Below, one piece after another: positions 43,502 through 52,322 of a stretch of 64,000 nucleotides of DNA (within the stretch, counting starts at the first letter, position 1; every line of letters begins with the position of its first letter). This stretch comes from JARRNJ01 sp037385045 (GTDB taxonomy: Bacteria; Pseudomonadota; Gammaproteobacteria; JASBUN01). The position numbers were made by a program, and so were the translations under genes. The stretch spans positions 19,052 to 83,051 of the forward strand of contig JARRNJ010000004.1 in the NCBI GenBank assembly GCA_037385045.1, in the 5' to 3' direction. Under the pieces are notes generated by a model that saw nothing but the letters and a program-made list of their open reading frames with translations, searched no databases and was not told where the DNA came from.

Positions 43502-44380
43502 GTGACTGCCTCCGCAATCCCCGCGGGCGCCGCCGGTTACCCGGTGAACGGCTGCGGGCTGGCTCTGCGGCGGGCCCTGATGGGCCCGCTGGCCGAGCAA
43601 ACTTTGCCGCAGGTTGATTTCATGGAAGTGGCGCCGGAGAACTGGATCGGCGTCGGCGGCGCACCCGCCAGGCAGCTGCGCGGCTTCACCGAACGCTACC
43701 CTTTCGTGGCGCACGGCCTGTCGCTGTCGGTCGGCGGGCCCGCGCCGCTGGATCGTGAGCTGATCGCGCGCATCAAGACTTTTCTCGATGAGCATCGCGT
43801 GCGCTGTTACAGCGAGCATCTGAGCTATACCAATGACGGCGCGCACCTCTATGACCTGATGCCCATACCCTTCACGGCCGAAGCGGTAGACCACGTGGCG
43901 GGACGCATCCGCCGGGTTCAGGACCTGCTGGAACGGCGCATCGCCATGGAGAACGTGTCCTACTATGCGGCGCCAGCCGGAGAGATGACCGAGCTGCAGT
44001 TCATCAACGCGGTCCTCGACGAGGCCGACTGCGACTTGCTGCTCGACGTCAACAATGTCTACGTCAACAGTGTCAACCATGGCTATGAAGCCGAGGCGTT
44101 CCTGCGCGGCCTTCCGCCCGAACGCATTGCCTACGTACACATCGCCGGCCACCACCAGGAGGCGGCCGATCTGCTGATCGACACCCACGGAGCCGCGGTG
44201 AGCGACCCGGTCTGGGCTCTGCTCAAGCGAGCCTACGCCGAGTTCGGCGTCATGCCGACGCTGCTGGAGCGGGATACCAATCTGCCGCCGGTTGGCGAAC
44301 TCCTGGGTGAGCTGCACACCATCGTCGCGCTGCAGCGGGCGCGGACGGACACACGGGTGAGCCATGTCCACGGAAACTAA
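43502..44380 (+). CDS. hvfB: MNIO (DUF692) RiPP-modifying di/tri-iron oxygenase HvfB
   Basis: This 292-residue TIM-barrel enzyme is of the multinuclear non-heme iron oxygenase family. Predicted metal-ligand segments are VAHGLSLSVGG, YSEHLSYT (103-110), MENVSYY (149-155), LDVNNVYVN (181-189), YVHIAGHH (211-218) and LIDTHG. It would oxidise cysteines of the EGxC motifs in the precursor encoded 14 bases upstream. A GTG start at 43502 begins the family-like sequence. Its end overlaps the partner-protein gene by 17 bases. Confidence 0.93.
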   Translation: MTASAIPAGAAGYPVNGCGLALRRALMGPLAEQTLPQVDFMEVAPENWIGVGGAPARQLRGFTERYPFVAHGLSLSVGGPAPLDRELIARIKTFLDEHRVRCYSEHLSYTNDGAHLYDLMPIPFTAEAVDHVAGRIRRVQDLLERRIAMENVSYYAAPAGEMTELQFINAVLDEADCDLLLDVNNVYVNSVNHGYEAEAFLRGLPPERIAYVHIAGHHQEAADLLIDTHGAAVSDPVWALLKRAYAEFGVMPTLLERDTNLPPVGELLGELHTIVALQRARTDTRVSHVHGN

Positions 44381-45137
44381 ACAGCCGGCGTTCATCCGCA
44401 CCCAGTTGCAGTTCGCCGCGCACCTTCGCGATCCGGGGTGCAACCCGCCACCGCCCGGTATTGATGATGGGCGCATGGCCGTCTACCGCCGGCTGATCTA
44501 CAACAACCTGGAGCGTTTCATCGCCTCGGGATTTCCGGTGCTGCACAGTCTGTACGACAATGCCCACTGGGAAGCCATGATCCGCGATTTCGTCGCCCGC
44601 CATCGCTGCCAGTCGCCGCTGTTTCCGGAACTCTACGGGGAATTTCTTCACTACCTGGAACACGAGCGGTCGGCACGGCCGTACGACCCGCCGTTTCTGC
44701 TGGAACTGGCCCATTATGAATGGGTGGAGCTGGCGCTGTACCTCTCCGACCTCGAACCCGATCCGATGGCGGCCGATCCCGACGGGGACCTGCTCGCCGG
44801 AGTGCCGGTGCTGTCGCCGCTGGCCTGGCCGCTGGCGTGCCGCTATCCGGTGCATACCATCTCGCCCGAGCACCGCCCCGAGCAGCCAAGCGCCCAACTC
44901 ACCTACCTGGTGGTATACCGTGATGCCGACGACGAGATCGGTTGTGTGGAGATCAACCCCGCCACCGCGCGGCTCCTGGCCCTGATCCGCGATACCGAAC
45001 CACCGAGCGGCGAAGCGGCGCTGCGCCAAGTCGCCGCCGAACTCGCACTTCCCGATCCGGAAGTGGCGGTGCGCGGCGGTGCACAGACGCTCGCCGAGCT
45101 GCGCAGCCGCGGCATAGTGCTCGGTACCCGGCCGTAA
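44364..45137 (+). CDS. hvfC: DUF2063 RiPP recognition partner HvfC
   Basis: This 257-residue partner protein has the DUF2063 N-terminal domain (about 8-100: MAVYRRLIYNNLERFIASGFPVLHSLYDNAHWEAMIRDFVARHRCQSPLFPELYGEFLHYL). A C-terminal domain follows that in HvfC/BufC proteins binds the precursor and presents it to the MNIO enzyme. Overlap with hvfB indicates coupled synthesis. The DoxX-type gene often found after hvfC is missing; the next gene is convergent. Confidence 0.92.
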   Translation: MSTETKQPAFIRTQLQFAAHLRDPGCNPPPPGIDDGRMAVYRRLIYNNLERFIASGFPVLHSLYDNAHWEAMIRDFVARHRCQSPLFPELYGEFLHYLEHERSARPYDPPFLLELAHYEWVELALYLSDLEPDPMAADPDGDLLAGVPVLSPLAWPLACRYPVHTISPEHRPEQPSAQLTYLVVYRDADDEIGCVEINPATARLLALIRDTEPPSGEAALRQVAAELALPDPEVAVRGGAQTLAELRSRGIVLGTRP

Positions 45138-45162
45138 CGAGTCGCGCCGGATCGCACCGGCC

Positions 45163-47124
45163 TCAGGCTTCCCCGCCGACCCGCCGCTGCCACCGCCCCG
45201 AGCGGGCACCGGCGGCAAACTCAGACTCTGGCAGCGGCTCGCTGTAATAGTAGCCTTGAAAAATGCTGCAGCCCTGGTCGTGGAGAAACTGCGCCTCGCG
45301 GCTGGACTCGACGCCCTCGGCGATGACCTGGAGGCCCAGGTGATGGGCAACAGCAATAATGGCGCGCACGATCGCGCCATTATTGCCATCCGTGGCGACG
45401 TCGCGAACGAATGTCTGGTCGATCTTCAGGGTATCCAGCGGCAGGGTCTTGAGGTAGCGCAGGGACGAATAACCGGTACCGAAATCATCGATCGCGAACT
45501 GCAGCCCGAGTTCGGACAACTCGCGCATCTTGCCGGCGACCTCCTCGACGTTGTCCAGCAGCATCCCTTCGGTGATCTCCAGCTCCAGGCGGCAGGGATC
45601 GACACCGAATTCGGGCAGCGTGTTGCGCACGGTCTCGACGAAGCCGTCGTGCGCGAACTGGGTGGGGCTGACGTTGACGGAAAGGCGCGGACATATGACG
45701 TCGCCCTCGGCCTGCCATGAGGCCAGGATCCCACAGGCGCGGCGCAGCACCCATTCGCCAATGGGAATGATCAGCCCGGTCTCCTCCGCCACCGGAATGA
45801 ACTCCTCGGGCGACACCGCCCCACGCCTGGGATGCCGCCAACGCAGCAGCGCTTCGGCCCCCACCACATTGCCGGCGACGTCGACCTGGGCTTGGATAGC
45901 CAAGCTCAGCTGGTCCGAATCGAGCGCCTCGCGCAGGTCGTTTTCGAGCTGAATCCGATCCACAATCGCTTCCTGCATGTCCGGCAGATAGAACTCGCTG
46001 GCATTGCGTCCACGCTCCTTGGCCCGCGACAAGGCGACATCGGCTTGCTGCAGCACGGCATCGGCGCCGGGCGCTTTCAGCGGATACAGCGTAATGCCCA
46101 CTCCGGCGCTCATATGCAGCGTCATGCCATCGGCCTCGTAGGGCTTCATAACCAGCTCCTGGAGCTTGAGCGCAACCTTGCGCGCCTCGCTGGCCGCCGT
46201 CTTATAACTCCCGTCGAGCTCCGTGAGCATGACTACGAATTCATCACCGCTGAACCTCGATACCACGTCTTCGCGCCGTACCTGGGCCTTCAGGCGCCGT
46301 GCCGTCTCGATGAGGAATGAATCGCCGGCGCTATGGCCGAGAGAATCGTTGATGGTCTTGAACCGGTCGAGACCGAAGAACAGCAACGCGCCCTTGCGCC
46401 CGGAGCGCCGGCAGCGCGCCATGTCCTGCTCCAACCGCTCCAGCAGCACAGCCCGCCTCGGCAGGCCCGTGAGCGTATCGTATTGGTTGCGAAATTCGAC
46501 CCGCGCCTCCGCCCGGTCGCGCGCGTAGCGCATTTGCAGCGACTGGACGACGGCGTTGCGGAACCGAACCGCCGAGGCGGAAACCATCAACAGGAAGAAC
46601 GCAACCATGCCCGCCATGGGCGCACTGACGGCGAGCTCCATGCCCAGCACGCGCACCATGAGGGGCAGCAGCGCCGGCACCAGAAACATGAGCGCCGCTG
46701 TCAACATGGATGAAAGGGTGGTCACGGCGCCCGCGCCCATTCCGGCCACGACCACGATGACGAACAGCTGGTGGGCGAAGTGCCCCTCGGGGAACAACAG
46801 GAAAACGGCCGTCCCCCAACTGACGCCGGAAAGCGCAACACCCGTCAGAAACCGTCGGCCCCAGGGGCGCATGGCCGACGTTACCGGGGCGCGGCGCCGA
46901 AACCGCCAAACGCCGGCAGCTCGCCATGCCGTCAACGCCAACACCAACCCGAGCCAGACCAGTATCAGCGGCCGGGAAACGACCGGCCATTGAACCGCGG
47001 CCAGGACGATGGCATTGACCGCAACCGCCGCGAGCGCAATGGGTGCCGCTGCATACAGCATCCGTACTCGATCGGCGTACAACTGTTTGTCGATTTCGGA
47101 TGCGGTATATACCGGAACCACCAT
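45163..47124 (-). CDS. Membrane GGDEF-EAL cyclic-di-GMP protein
   Basis: This is a roughly 653-residue protein. An N-terminal membrane domain of about six to seven helices spans residues 15-190. The GGDEF domain (about 205-365) has a degenerate signature SGDEF in FSGDEFVVML, with DRFKTINDSLGH intact. The EAL domain (about 385-640) has EALLRW, ELEITEGMLL, DDFGTGYSSLRYL, LKIDQ and FQGYYYSEP, all consistent with active phosphodiesterase. It is probably a c-di-GMP hydrolase, with the GGDEF part as a regulatory or weak cyclase module. I chose the ATG at 47124 because GGGAGGG lies just before it; a TTG at 47169 is the alternative. Confidence 0.92.
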   Translation of the reverse strand: MVVPVYTASEIDKQLYADRVRMLYAAAPIALAAVAVNAIVLAAVQWPVVSRPLILVWLGLVLALTAWRAAGVWRFRRRAPVTSAMRPWGRRFLTGVALSGVSWGTAVFLLFPEGHFAHQLFVIVVVAGMGAGAVTTLSSMLTAALMFLVPALLPLMVRVLGMELAVSAPMAGMVAFFLLMVSASAVRFRNAVVQSLQMRYARDRAEARVEFRNQYDTLTGLPRRAVLLERLEQDMARCRRSGRKGALLFFGLDRFKTINDSLGHSAGDSFLIETARRLKAQVRREDVVSRFSGDEFVVMLTELDGSYKTAASEARKVALKLQELVMKPYEADGMTLHMSAGVGITLYPLKAPGADAVLQQADVALSRAKERGRNASEFYLPDMQEAIVDRIQLENDLREALDSDQLSLAIQAQVDVAGNVVGAEALLRWRHPRRGAVSPEEFIPVAEETGLIIPIGEWVLRRACGILASWQAEGDVICPRLSVNVSPTQFAHDGFVETVRNTLPEFGVDPCRLELEITEGMLLDNVEEVAGKMRELSELGLQFAIDDFGTGYSSLRYLKTLPLDTLKIDQTFVRDVATDGNNGAIVRAIIAVAHHLGLQVIAEGVESSREAQFLHDQGCSIFQGYYYSEPLPESEFAAGARSGRWQRRVGGEA

Positions 47125-47299
47125 GCCCTCCCGGCCATGTCTCGGATTACTGACCGCGCTTGACGCCAAGCAAGAATAGCGGCATCAAGCCGACAAAGTT
47201 GAGTCATTATGACGGGCGAATCCGCGCCAGGCAACCGAATCCCGGCCAATTGCCACGCCGCGGCCTGCACCCGGGCCTTTGCTTCGTGCAGTGGCACCA

Positions 47300-49267
47300 C
47301 TAACGCGCCAGATGCAGGAAATGCATATGCTTGTCGTATTGTGTCAATACGTCGCCGATCACCTGGTCCTTGGTGTAACCCATAATGTCATAATGCTGGC
47401 CGCCCTCGGCCAGGTGCACTTCGGCCCGATAGTACTTGCGTTGCTCGTCGTCCTTGAGCTCGAATTCCGGGAAGGCGAAGCTGGGCGCGAAGTGGCCGTG
47501 GATCTCCACCGCGTAAACGAAATCCGGCTCGTCATCGTAGTACACCGTCAGACTCACACGGTCATCGTCCTCGGAAACGTCCACGTTGAGGTTGTGACGA
47601 CGCAGCTCGGTACACACTTCCGTGAGGGCATCGGACACCGTGCTGCGCAGGAAACTGCGCACACGTTCCTCCTTAGGATGACTGACGATGGTACGCAGAC
47701 GCTGCTGCCATGACACCGGCGCGCCGCTGATCGCCGCCGACGGCGGGATCCCGTAGGCGAGACGCCGGATACCTTCCATGCGCAGCCCGCGCAGCAGGCC
47801 GTAACACACCACCAGCATCACTACCGCGAACGGCAGCGCGGTGCTAATGGCGGCGGTTTGCAGCGCCGACAATCCGCCGGCGACCAGCAGCACGGCCGCG
47901 ACCACGCCTTCGGTAAGGGCCCAGAAGATGCGCTGCCATACCGGCGGCTCGCCCTCGCCGCCGGAGGTGATTATGTCGATAACCAACGAACCGGAGTCCG
48001 AGGAGGTGACGAAGAACGTCACCACCAGCACGGTGGCGATACCCGAGGCGATCATGGTGCCGGGCAGCTGCTCAAACAGCTTGAAGATGGCGATCGGCAC
48101 GTTGTCGGCCACCGCCTTGGAAATGATTCCGGAGTGAGCGAGGTCGATGCTGATGGCGGTATTGCCGAAGAACGTCATCCACATGAATGTGAAGCCCACC
48201 GGCACGAACAGCACACCGAGTATGAACTCACGGATGGTGCGCCCGCGCGACACGCGCGCAATGAACATGCCCACGAACGGCGACCAGGATATCCACCAGC
48301 CCCAGTAGAACAGCGTCCAGCCGCCGATCCAGTCGGTGGGTTTGTAGGCATAAAGATTGAACGTCTTTTTCACCACTTCGCTGAGATAGGTCCCGGTGTT
48401 CTGCACCAGGGTCTGCAACAGGTGGCTGGTGGGACCAACGATCAATACGAATATCAGCAAGGCGATCGCCAGCAGCAGGTTGGCTTCGCTGAGGCGCTTG
48501 ATGCCGGCATTCAGCCCCGAGACCACCGAAGCGGTGGCCATCAACGTAATGACCGCGATCAGAACCACTTGCACCGTCAGGCTGCTGGGCATCCCGAACA
48601 GATAGTGCAGCCCCGCATCGACCTGCTTGACGCCGAAACCCAGCGAAGTGGCAACCCCGAACATGGTGCCGAGCACGGCGAAGGTGTCCACCGTATGGCC
48701 GATCGGACCGTGGATGCGTTCGCCGATCAGCGGATACAGGGACGAGCGGATGGTCAGCGGCAGCTCGTGCCGGTAGCCGAAATAAGCCAGCGACAACCCC
48801 ACCACGGCGTAGATGGCCCACGCATGCAGGCCCCAATGGAAAAAGGTGATGGACATGGCCTCACGGGCCGCCTCGATGGTGTGCCCCTGGCCAACGGGCG
48901 GATTGGAGTAATGCATGACCGGTTCGGCTACACCGAAGAACAACAGGCCGATGCCCATGCCGGCGGAGAACAACATGGCGAACCAGGATCCATAACTGTA
49001 ATCCGGCTCCGAATGGTCGGGACCCAGCTTGATGCTGCCATAGGAGCTCAGGGCCAGGCCGACGCAGAAGATCAGGAAGATCGCCACCGACAGCAGGTAG
49101 AACCAGCCGAAGGTGTTGACCGCCCAGGATTGCACGGCGGAGAATACGCCGCGGGCGTGGTCCGGAAACAGGGCGGTAATGATCACCAGCCCCAGGATCA
49201 GCACGGCGGAGGTGAAGAATACCGGTGGGTTGATCTGAGCGGATGCGCGGGATTCTTTTTTTGCCAT
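47300..49267 (-). CDS. betT: BCCT-family transporter (BetT-like choline transporter)
   Basis: This is a 655-residue transporter with twelve membrane helices. The BCCT signature regions are FSAGMGIGLLFFGVAEPVMHYSNPP and FYWGWWISWSPFVGMFIARVSRGRTIREFILGVL. TSSDSGSLVIDIITSGG is also conserved. The cytoplasmic C-terminal extension of about 150 residues, with SEDDDRVSLTVYYDDEPDFVYAVEIHGHFAPSFAFPEFE, is characteristic of BetT rather than shorter BCCT members. It would import choline for glycine-betaine synthesis in osmoprotection. No bet oxidation genes are adjacent. I chose the ATG at 49267 (MAKKES) as the family-like start. Confidence 0.93.
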   Translation of the reverse strand: MAKKESRASAQINPPVFFTSAVLILGLVIITALFPDHARGVFSAVQSWAVNTFGWFYLLSVAIFLIFCVGLALSSYGSIKLGPDHSEPDYSYGSWFAMLFSAGMGIGLLFFGVAEPVMHYSNPPVGQGHTIEAAREAMSITFFHWGLHAWAIYAVVGLSLAYFGYRHELPLTIRSSLYPLIGERIHGPIGHTVDTFAVLGTMFGVATSLGFGVKQVDAGLHYLFGMPSSLTVQVVLIAVITLMATASVVSGLNAGIKRLSEANLLLAIALLIFVLIVGPTSHLLQTLVQNTGTYLSEVVKKTFNLYAYKPTDWIGGWTLFYWGWWISWSPFVGMFIARVSRGRTIREFILGVLFVPVGFTFMWMTFFGNTAISIDLAHSGIISKAVADNVPIAIFKLFEQLPGTMIASGIATVLVVTFFVTSSDSGSLVIDIITSGGEGEPPVWQRIFWALTEGVVAAVLLVAGGLSALQTAAISTALPFAVVMLVVCYGLLRGLRMEGIRRLAYGIPPSAAISGAPVSWQQRLRTIVSHPKEERVRSFLRSTVSDALTEVCTELRRHNLNVDVSEDDDRVSLTVYYDDEPDFVYAVEIHGHFAPSFAFPEFELKDDEQRKYYRAEVHLAEGGQHYDIMGYTKDQVIGDVLTQYDKHMHFLHLAR

Positions 49268-49562
49268 TGAGCACTCCTCGGAGCCGGACGCGGTATCTCT
49301 GCCCCACGCCCCCGACGCGATTGCCAACGCTGGCGCTTTCCTGACGTGCGCACCCGACGCCAATTCCCCGGCTTGCGCCAGATCGAGGCCGCCGGAATGT
49401 GGCAGGCAGGCCCCGGGCGTCGAATCGTGCCCACGGCGTTCGATGATGTTGCGCAATGACAGGCAGTGGGACGGCGACAACGCCCCCGATCAGCCTGTGC
49501 CAGCAAACGGCGTCGGGTTTTCGACCGGTCGCGCAGGCATGGCGGCATGCGCCCGGCTCATT

Positions 49563-49580
49563 CCAGATTCGAGAGTCTGG
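49563..49580. promoter_or_regulatory. Operator-like palindrome in the betT leader
   Basis: CCAGATTC-GA-GAGTCTGG is an 18-bp palindrome with one mismatch per arm. It lies about 20 bases downstream of the candidate -10 box. It could bind a dimeric repressor; no matching regulator gene is nearby. Confidence 0.3.
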
Positions 49581-49598
49581 TGGTTTATTTCCCTACAA

Positions 49599-49604
49599 AT
49601 TATA
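49599..49604 (-). promoter_or_regulatory. Candidate -10 box for betT
   Basis: A perfect TATAAT lies on the minus strand, preceded by TTGCG. The -35 region is weak. The implied betT 5' leader is about 325 bases. Confidence 0.3.
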
Positions 49605-49846
49605 CGCAACATGGCGCCCGTGTGCATAAATCCGTGCATGGCGCGCGGCAACGGCGGCTACCACCGTTGGATGCGCGATGCGCGCAGCCTGGGCGAGAGG
49701 CGACAGGTGCGGCCGGCGACGCCGATTTCCGTCGCGGGGTACGGATTGGCCTGTCGCTCCGGGACTGCCGGGGCCCGGGCGCGTGGACTCGCTGATCCGC
49801 CCGGCTGTGCAACCCCACCAGGTTGTTCATACAATGGTCGCAAGAA

Positions 49847-49945
49847 CGGTGGATGCGCTGCGCTTATCCACCCTACATTTTTCAGACCCGAGGATTATCG
49901 TAGGGTGGAATTATCGTAGGGTGGATAAGCGCAGCGCATCCACCG
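49847..49945. repeat. 30-bp perfect inverted repeat
   Basis: The left arm (49847-49876) starts CGGTGGATGCGCTGCGC and is the exact complement of the right arm (49916-49945). The 39-base spacer contains a partial third copy: ATTATCGTAGGGTGGA occurs twice in direct orientation near 49895 and 49911. This looks like a dispersed intergenic repeat of the kind found in proteobacterial genomes. It has no coding capacity. Confidence 0.8.
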
Positions 49946-50166
49946 CGCAACAACACGACCGGCGTCGCTGGCCGCCCGCGGCCTCGACCCGACCGGCAGC
50001 GCCTCAGGGGCCAATCGCCGGCGCCGGGTGCGTTTGGCGCGGCGCACCGTAACTCAATTGCGCCCATCGGGCCATCTGCTTCATGCCAAACGGCGACGCC
50101 CGGGACCGCTCGCTCTTGCCTGAGTGAATTGAACCGCCCCGTGAACGACCTCCTGAGAAGCTACAC

Positions 50167-50622
50167 CTAGCGCGCTTCGCGGTGATTGGCCGCCTCCGCC
50201 CGCGCCAGCACCCGGTCGCGCTGAAACAGCATCGCCGAGCCGATGCGCAACGCCCCCAAAACCAGCAACAACACGCTCAGCGCATACAAGTCTGCGGGCT
50301 GCAGCTTGTCCTTGAACAGGCCGATCATGACTTCCCGGATCACGAATACGATGGCTGCGTCTGCCACAAATGTCAGACGCAGCCGCTTGGCGCTGAAATA
50401 ATCCACCAGCGAACGGGACAGCTCGATGAGAATGAAGAGCGTGAGCACATCTGTGACCAGCGTGAGATAGTGTCCGGTGACACCTTCGAAGCGCAGCAGC
50501 GACCACAGGTCGATCACCAGTTGCACCGTGCCGATCACGAGCCCAACGGTCAGAAACAGCAGCATCACCGAGAAGACCACCGATACGACACCGTTGAACA
50601 GCTTGGCGAGATTGAAGTTCAT
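50167..50622 (-). CDS. PsiE-family membrane protein (phosphate-starvation-inducible type)
   Basis: This 151-residue protein has four hydrophobic segments (about 13-36, 53-72, 82-100, 108-128). LFILIELSRSLVDYFSAKRLRLTFVADAAIVFVIREVMIGLF matches the PsiE family pattern. The ATG at 50622 is preceded by a strong GAGGGGGAGGGG. The function of PsiE is unknown; E. coli psiE responds to phosphate and cAMP. No pho box was recognised here. Confidence 0.8.
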   Translation of the reverse strand: MNFNLAKLFNGVVSVVFSVMLLFLTVGLVIGTVQLVIDLWSLLRFEGVTGHYLTLVTDVLTLFILIELSRSLVDYFSAKRLRLTFVADAAIVFVIREVMIGLFKDKLQPADLYALSVLLLVLGALRIGSAMLFQRDRVLARAEAANHREAR

Positions 50623-50761
50623 CCCCTCCCCCTCGGTATGGTCGCGCGCGGCATCCCGATAGCATAGCCGCCGGCACGCGCCCCGCAAGCGACGGCCGTC
50701 ACGCCCGACCGACGCTGCCGGCATCAAGCGCGTCCTGCAACGACCGCGGAACCGACCCGGG

Positions 50762-51427
50762 TCACTTGCTTCCTGTCAGCTTGAGGATTTCACGGCGATA
50801 GCAACCCGGCTCGGTGGTGGTGGTGAACGACTTCAAGATGTGGCGGGCCGTATCAGCACCGTCAGTACCGAAGCTGGCCGTCACCACCGCCACCCACTCG
50901 GGTTTGACCTTGGCCATGAAGCGCACCACCTCGGCCAAATACCTGTGGCCGTCGTGCTGGAAGTACCACTTGGCCGACCAGCGGATGGACCCCGGAAACG
51001 GCGATTCGAACGGCTCCACCTTGGCGTTCTCCGGGGCCTTGCCCCGCCGTTGGGTGAACTCGTGCATATGCAGCGACACCGCCCTGGCCAGCAGGTCTTT
51101 GCCCTCGTACTGCTTCAGGTCCGCCGCGGACAGCAGCAGCGCACCGGCGTGCTCCCGGGCACCGTCGGCTTCCAACAACCCGGCCTCGCCGGTCGGGTGC
51201 CACTTGCCCCGCACCCAAAAGCTGAAGCACAACCGGCTTTCGTCGTTGACGAAGTAGTAGGTGCGGTTCTGCTTCGGAACCCGGAGCACGACATATTTTC
51301 CGCCCTGGCTGGACCAGCCCTTGATGCCGGTGCCTGCGCCCGATCTCTGGGCGTCCGCCGCCCGCACCGGGCCGGAAATGACTGCAGCCAGTACTACGAC
51401 CAGCAGAGCAAAATATGTTGGTCTCAT
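50762..51427 (-). CDS. Unassigned exported protein
   Basis: This 221-residue protein has a clear signal peptide (MRPTYFALLVVVLAAVISGPVRA). I do not recognise the family. The mature part contains KYVVLRVPKQNRTYYFVNDESRLCFSFWVRGKWH, then HMHEFTQRRG and SAKWYFQHDGHRYLAEVVRFMAKVKPEWVAVVTASFG. It has two cysteines (in RLCF and EPGCYR) that could form a disulfide. Codon use and GC resemble its neighbours. A GGGGG tract precedes the ATG. Confidence 0.75.
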   Translation of the reverse strand: MRPTYFALLVVVLAAVISGPVRAADAQRSGAGTGIKGWSSQGGKYVVLRVPKQNRTYYFVNDESRLCFSFWVRGKWHPTGEAGLLEADGAREHAGALLLSAADLKQYEGKDLLARAVSLHMHEFTQRRGKAPENAKVEPFESPFPGSIRWSAKWYFQHDGHRYLAEVVRFMAKVKPEWVAVVTASFGTDGADTARHILKSFTTTTEPGCYRREILKLTGSK

Positions 51428-51458
51428 GAGTACAACCCCCTTTGTCGTATCTCATGTC

Positions 51459-51929
51459 TCAGCCCGTCTGCGCACCTCGCTCCTGCTGCCAGTCGTCGAA
51501 GGCCTGTATCAGATCGTCGGAATAGAAGTCAGGCCTGTCACGGAGGATTTCCTGCATTAATGGACTTCCGGCCAGGGTCTCGGAAACAAACCGGTTCCAT
51601 GCCTCCCAGTCCCCGGTACGCAAATTTTCCTGCTGGATCATCAGGTGCTCGAGATAGTTGAGGAACATCTCCGCTACGGTTTGCGCGCGTTGGTAATCCT
51701 CGGACTCGGGGCCCACTGGTTGCCCGTCGAACAGGTACTTGCGCAGCTCTGGACGCTCCACGAGGATCGATCGAATGGACGAGGACTGCTGGTAGAGCGC
51801 GGTTTGGGCGGACACGCGAATGGATTTGTTGAGCTGCGCCAGCTGATAGATCAACACCGCAAAGCCGGCAATTTGCAGCAGGATACCGACTACCAGACCA
51901 ACGGTTTTCAGCTCTTCCAGGCTTGGCAT
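51459..51929 (-). CDS. Unassigned single-pass membrane protein
   Basis: This is a roughly 156-residue protein. One N-terminal membrane helix (LKTVGLVVGILLQIAGFAVLIYQLAQL) is followed by a helical cytoplasmic region: KSIRVSAQTALYQQSSSIRSILVERPELRKYLFDGQPV and AEMFLNYLEHLMIQQENLRTGDWEAWNRFV. The pattern resembles a widespread group of small DUF-type proteins annotated only as hypothetical. I chose the ATG at 51929, with GGGGAA upstream, over a GTG at 51944. Function unknown. Confidence 0.75.
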   Translation of the reverse strand: MPSLEELKTVGLVVGILLQIAGFAVLIYQLAQLNKSIRVSAQTALYQQSSSIRSILVERPELRKYLFDGQPVGPESEDYQRAQTVAEMFLNYLEHLMIQQENLRTGDWEAWNRFVSETLAGSPLMQEILRDRPDFYSDDLIQAFDDWQQERGAQTG

Positions 51930-52322
51930 ACTCTGGTTCCCCACAACCCGCCGAGATCTGCGGCGGCCGCAGTCGTCCCTTTGCGCGCGCGCATCCGTCC
52001 GGGGAGAGTATAGCCGTTCTGCGACGTGGCAGCCGCTTTCCCTCCCGCGTGCGCCGATGCAAGCGCCGCCCCGGCCGGAAATTCATCTGGAAGCCCGGAC
52101 AGCGGGCTGCGACGAAACAATGGGCGCGCGGATCAACGACGCGGCGGACGCCCGTCCGCCACGGTCCGCGTGCACGGCGGCCTAAAGTATCGTGAAGATT
52201 TGGCCGATAGATACATCGCAAGGTATGCGATATTCGGGCAACGCGGCCCATGACCCGCCCTGAATAGAATGCTGTCGCCCGTTCCTGCGGGGAGGAGTGG
52301 GCTTGCTGTCAGGGACAGACCA
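51930..52322. other. Divergent intergenic region before the chemoreceptor
   Basis: About 390 bases lie between two divergent genes. No gene is supported. It is presumably the location of both promoters; no clear -35/-10 pair was recognised. Confidence 0.4.

Larger units (their letters stand above)
49268..50166. other. 0.9-kb intergenic region upstream of betT
   Basis: No gene is supported here; the open frames have no family resemblance. The region carries a candidate betT promoter and palindrome (49563-49604) and the 30-bp inverted repeat at 49847-49945. Confidence 0.55.

Noticed and set aside
49443..49919. 158-codon open frame upstream of betT
   Set aside because: It runs into the inverted repeat, has no family pattern, and its start has no ribosome site.
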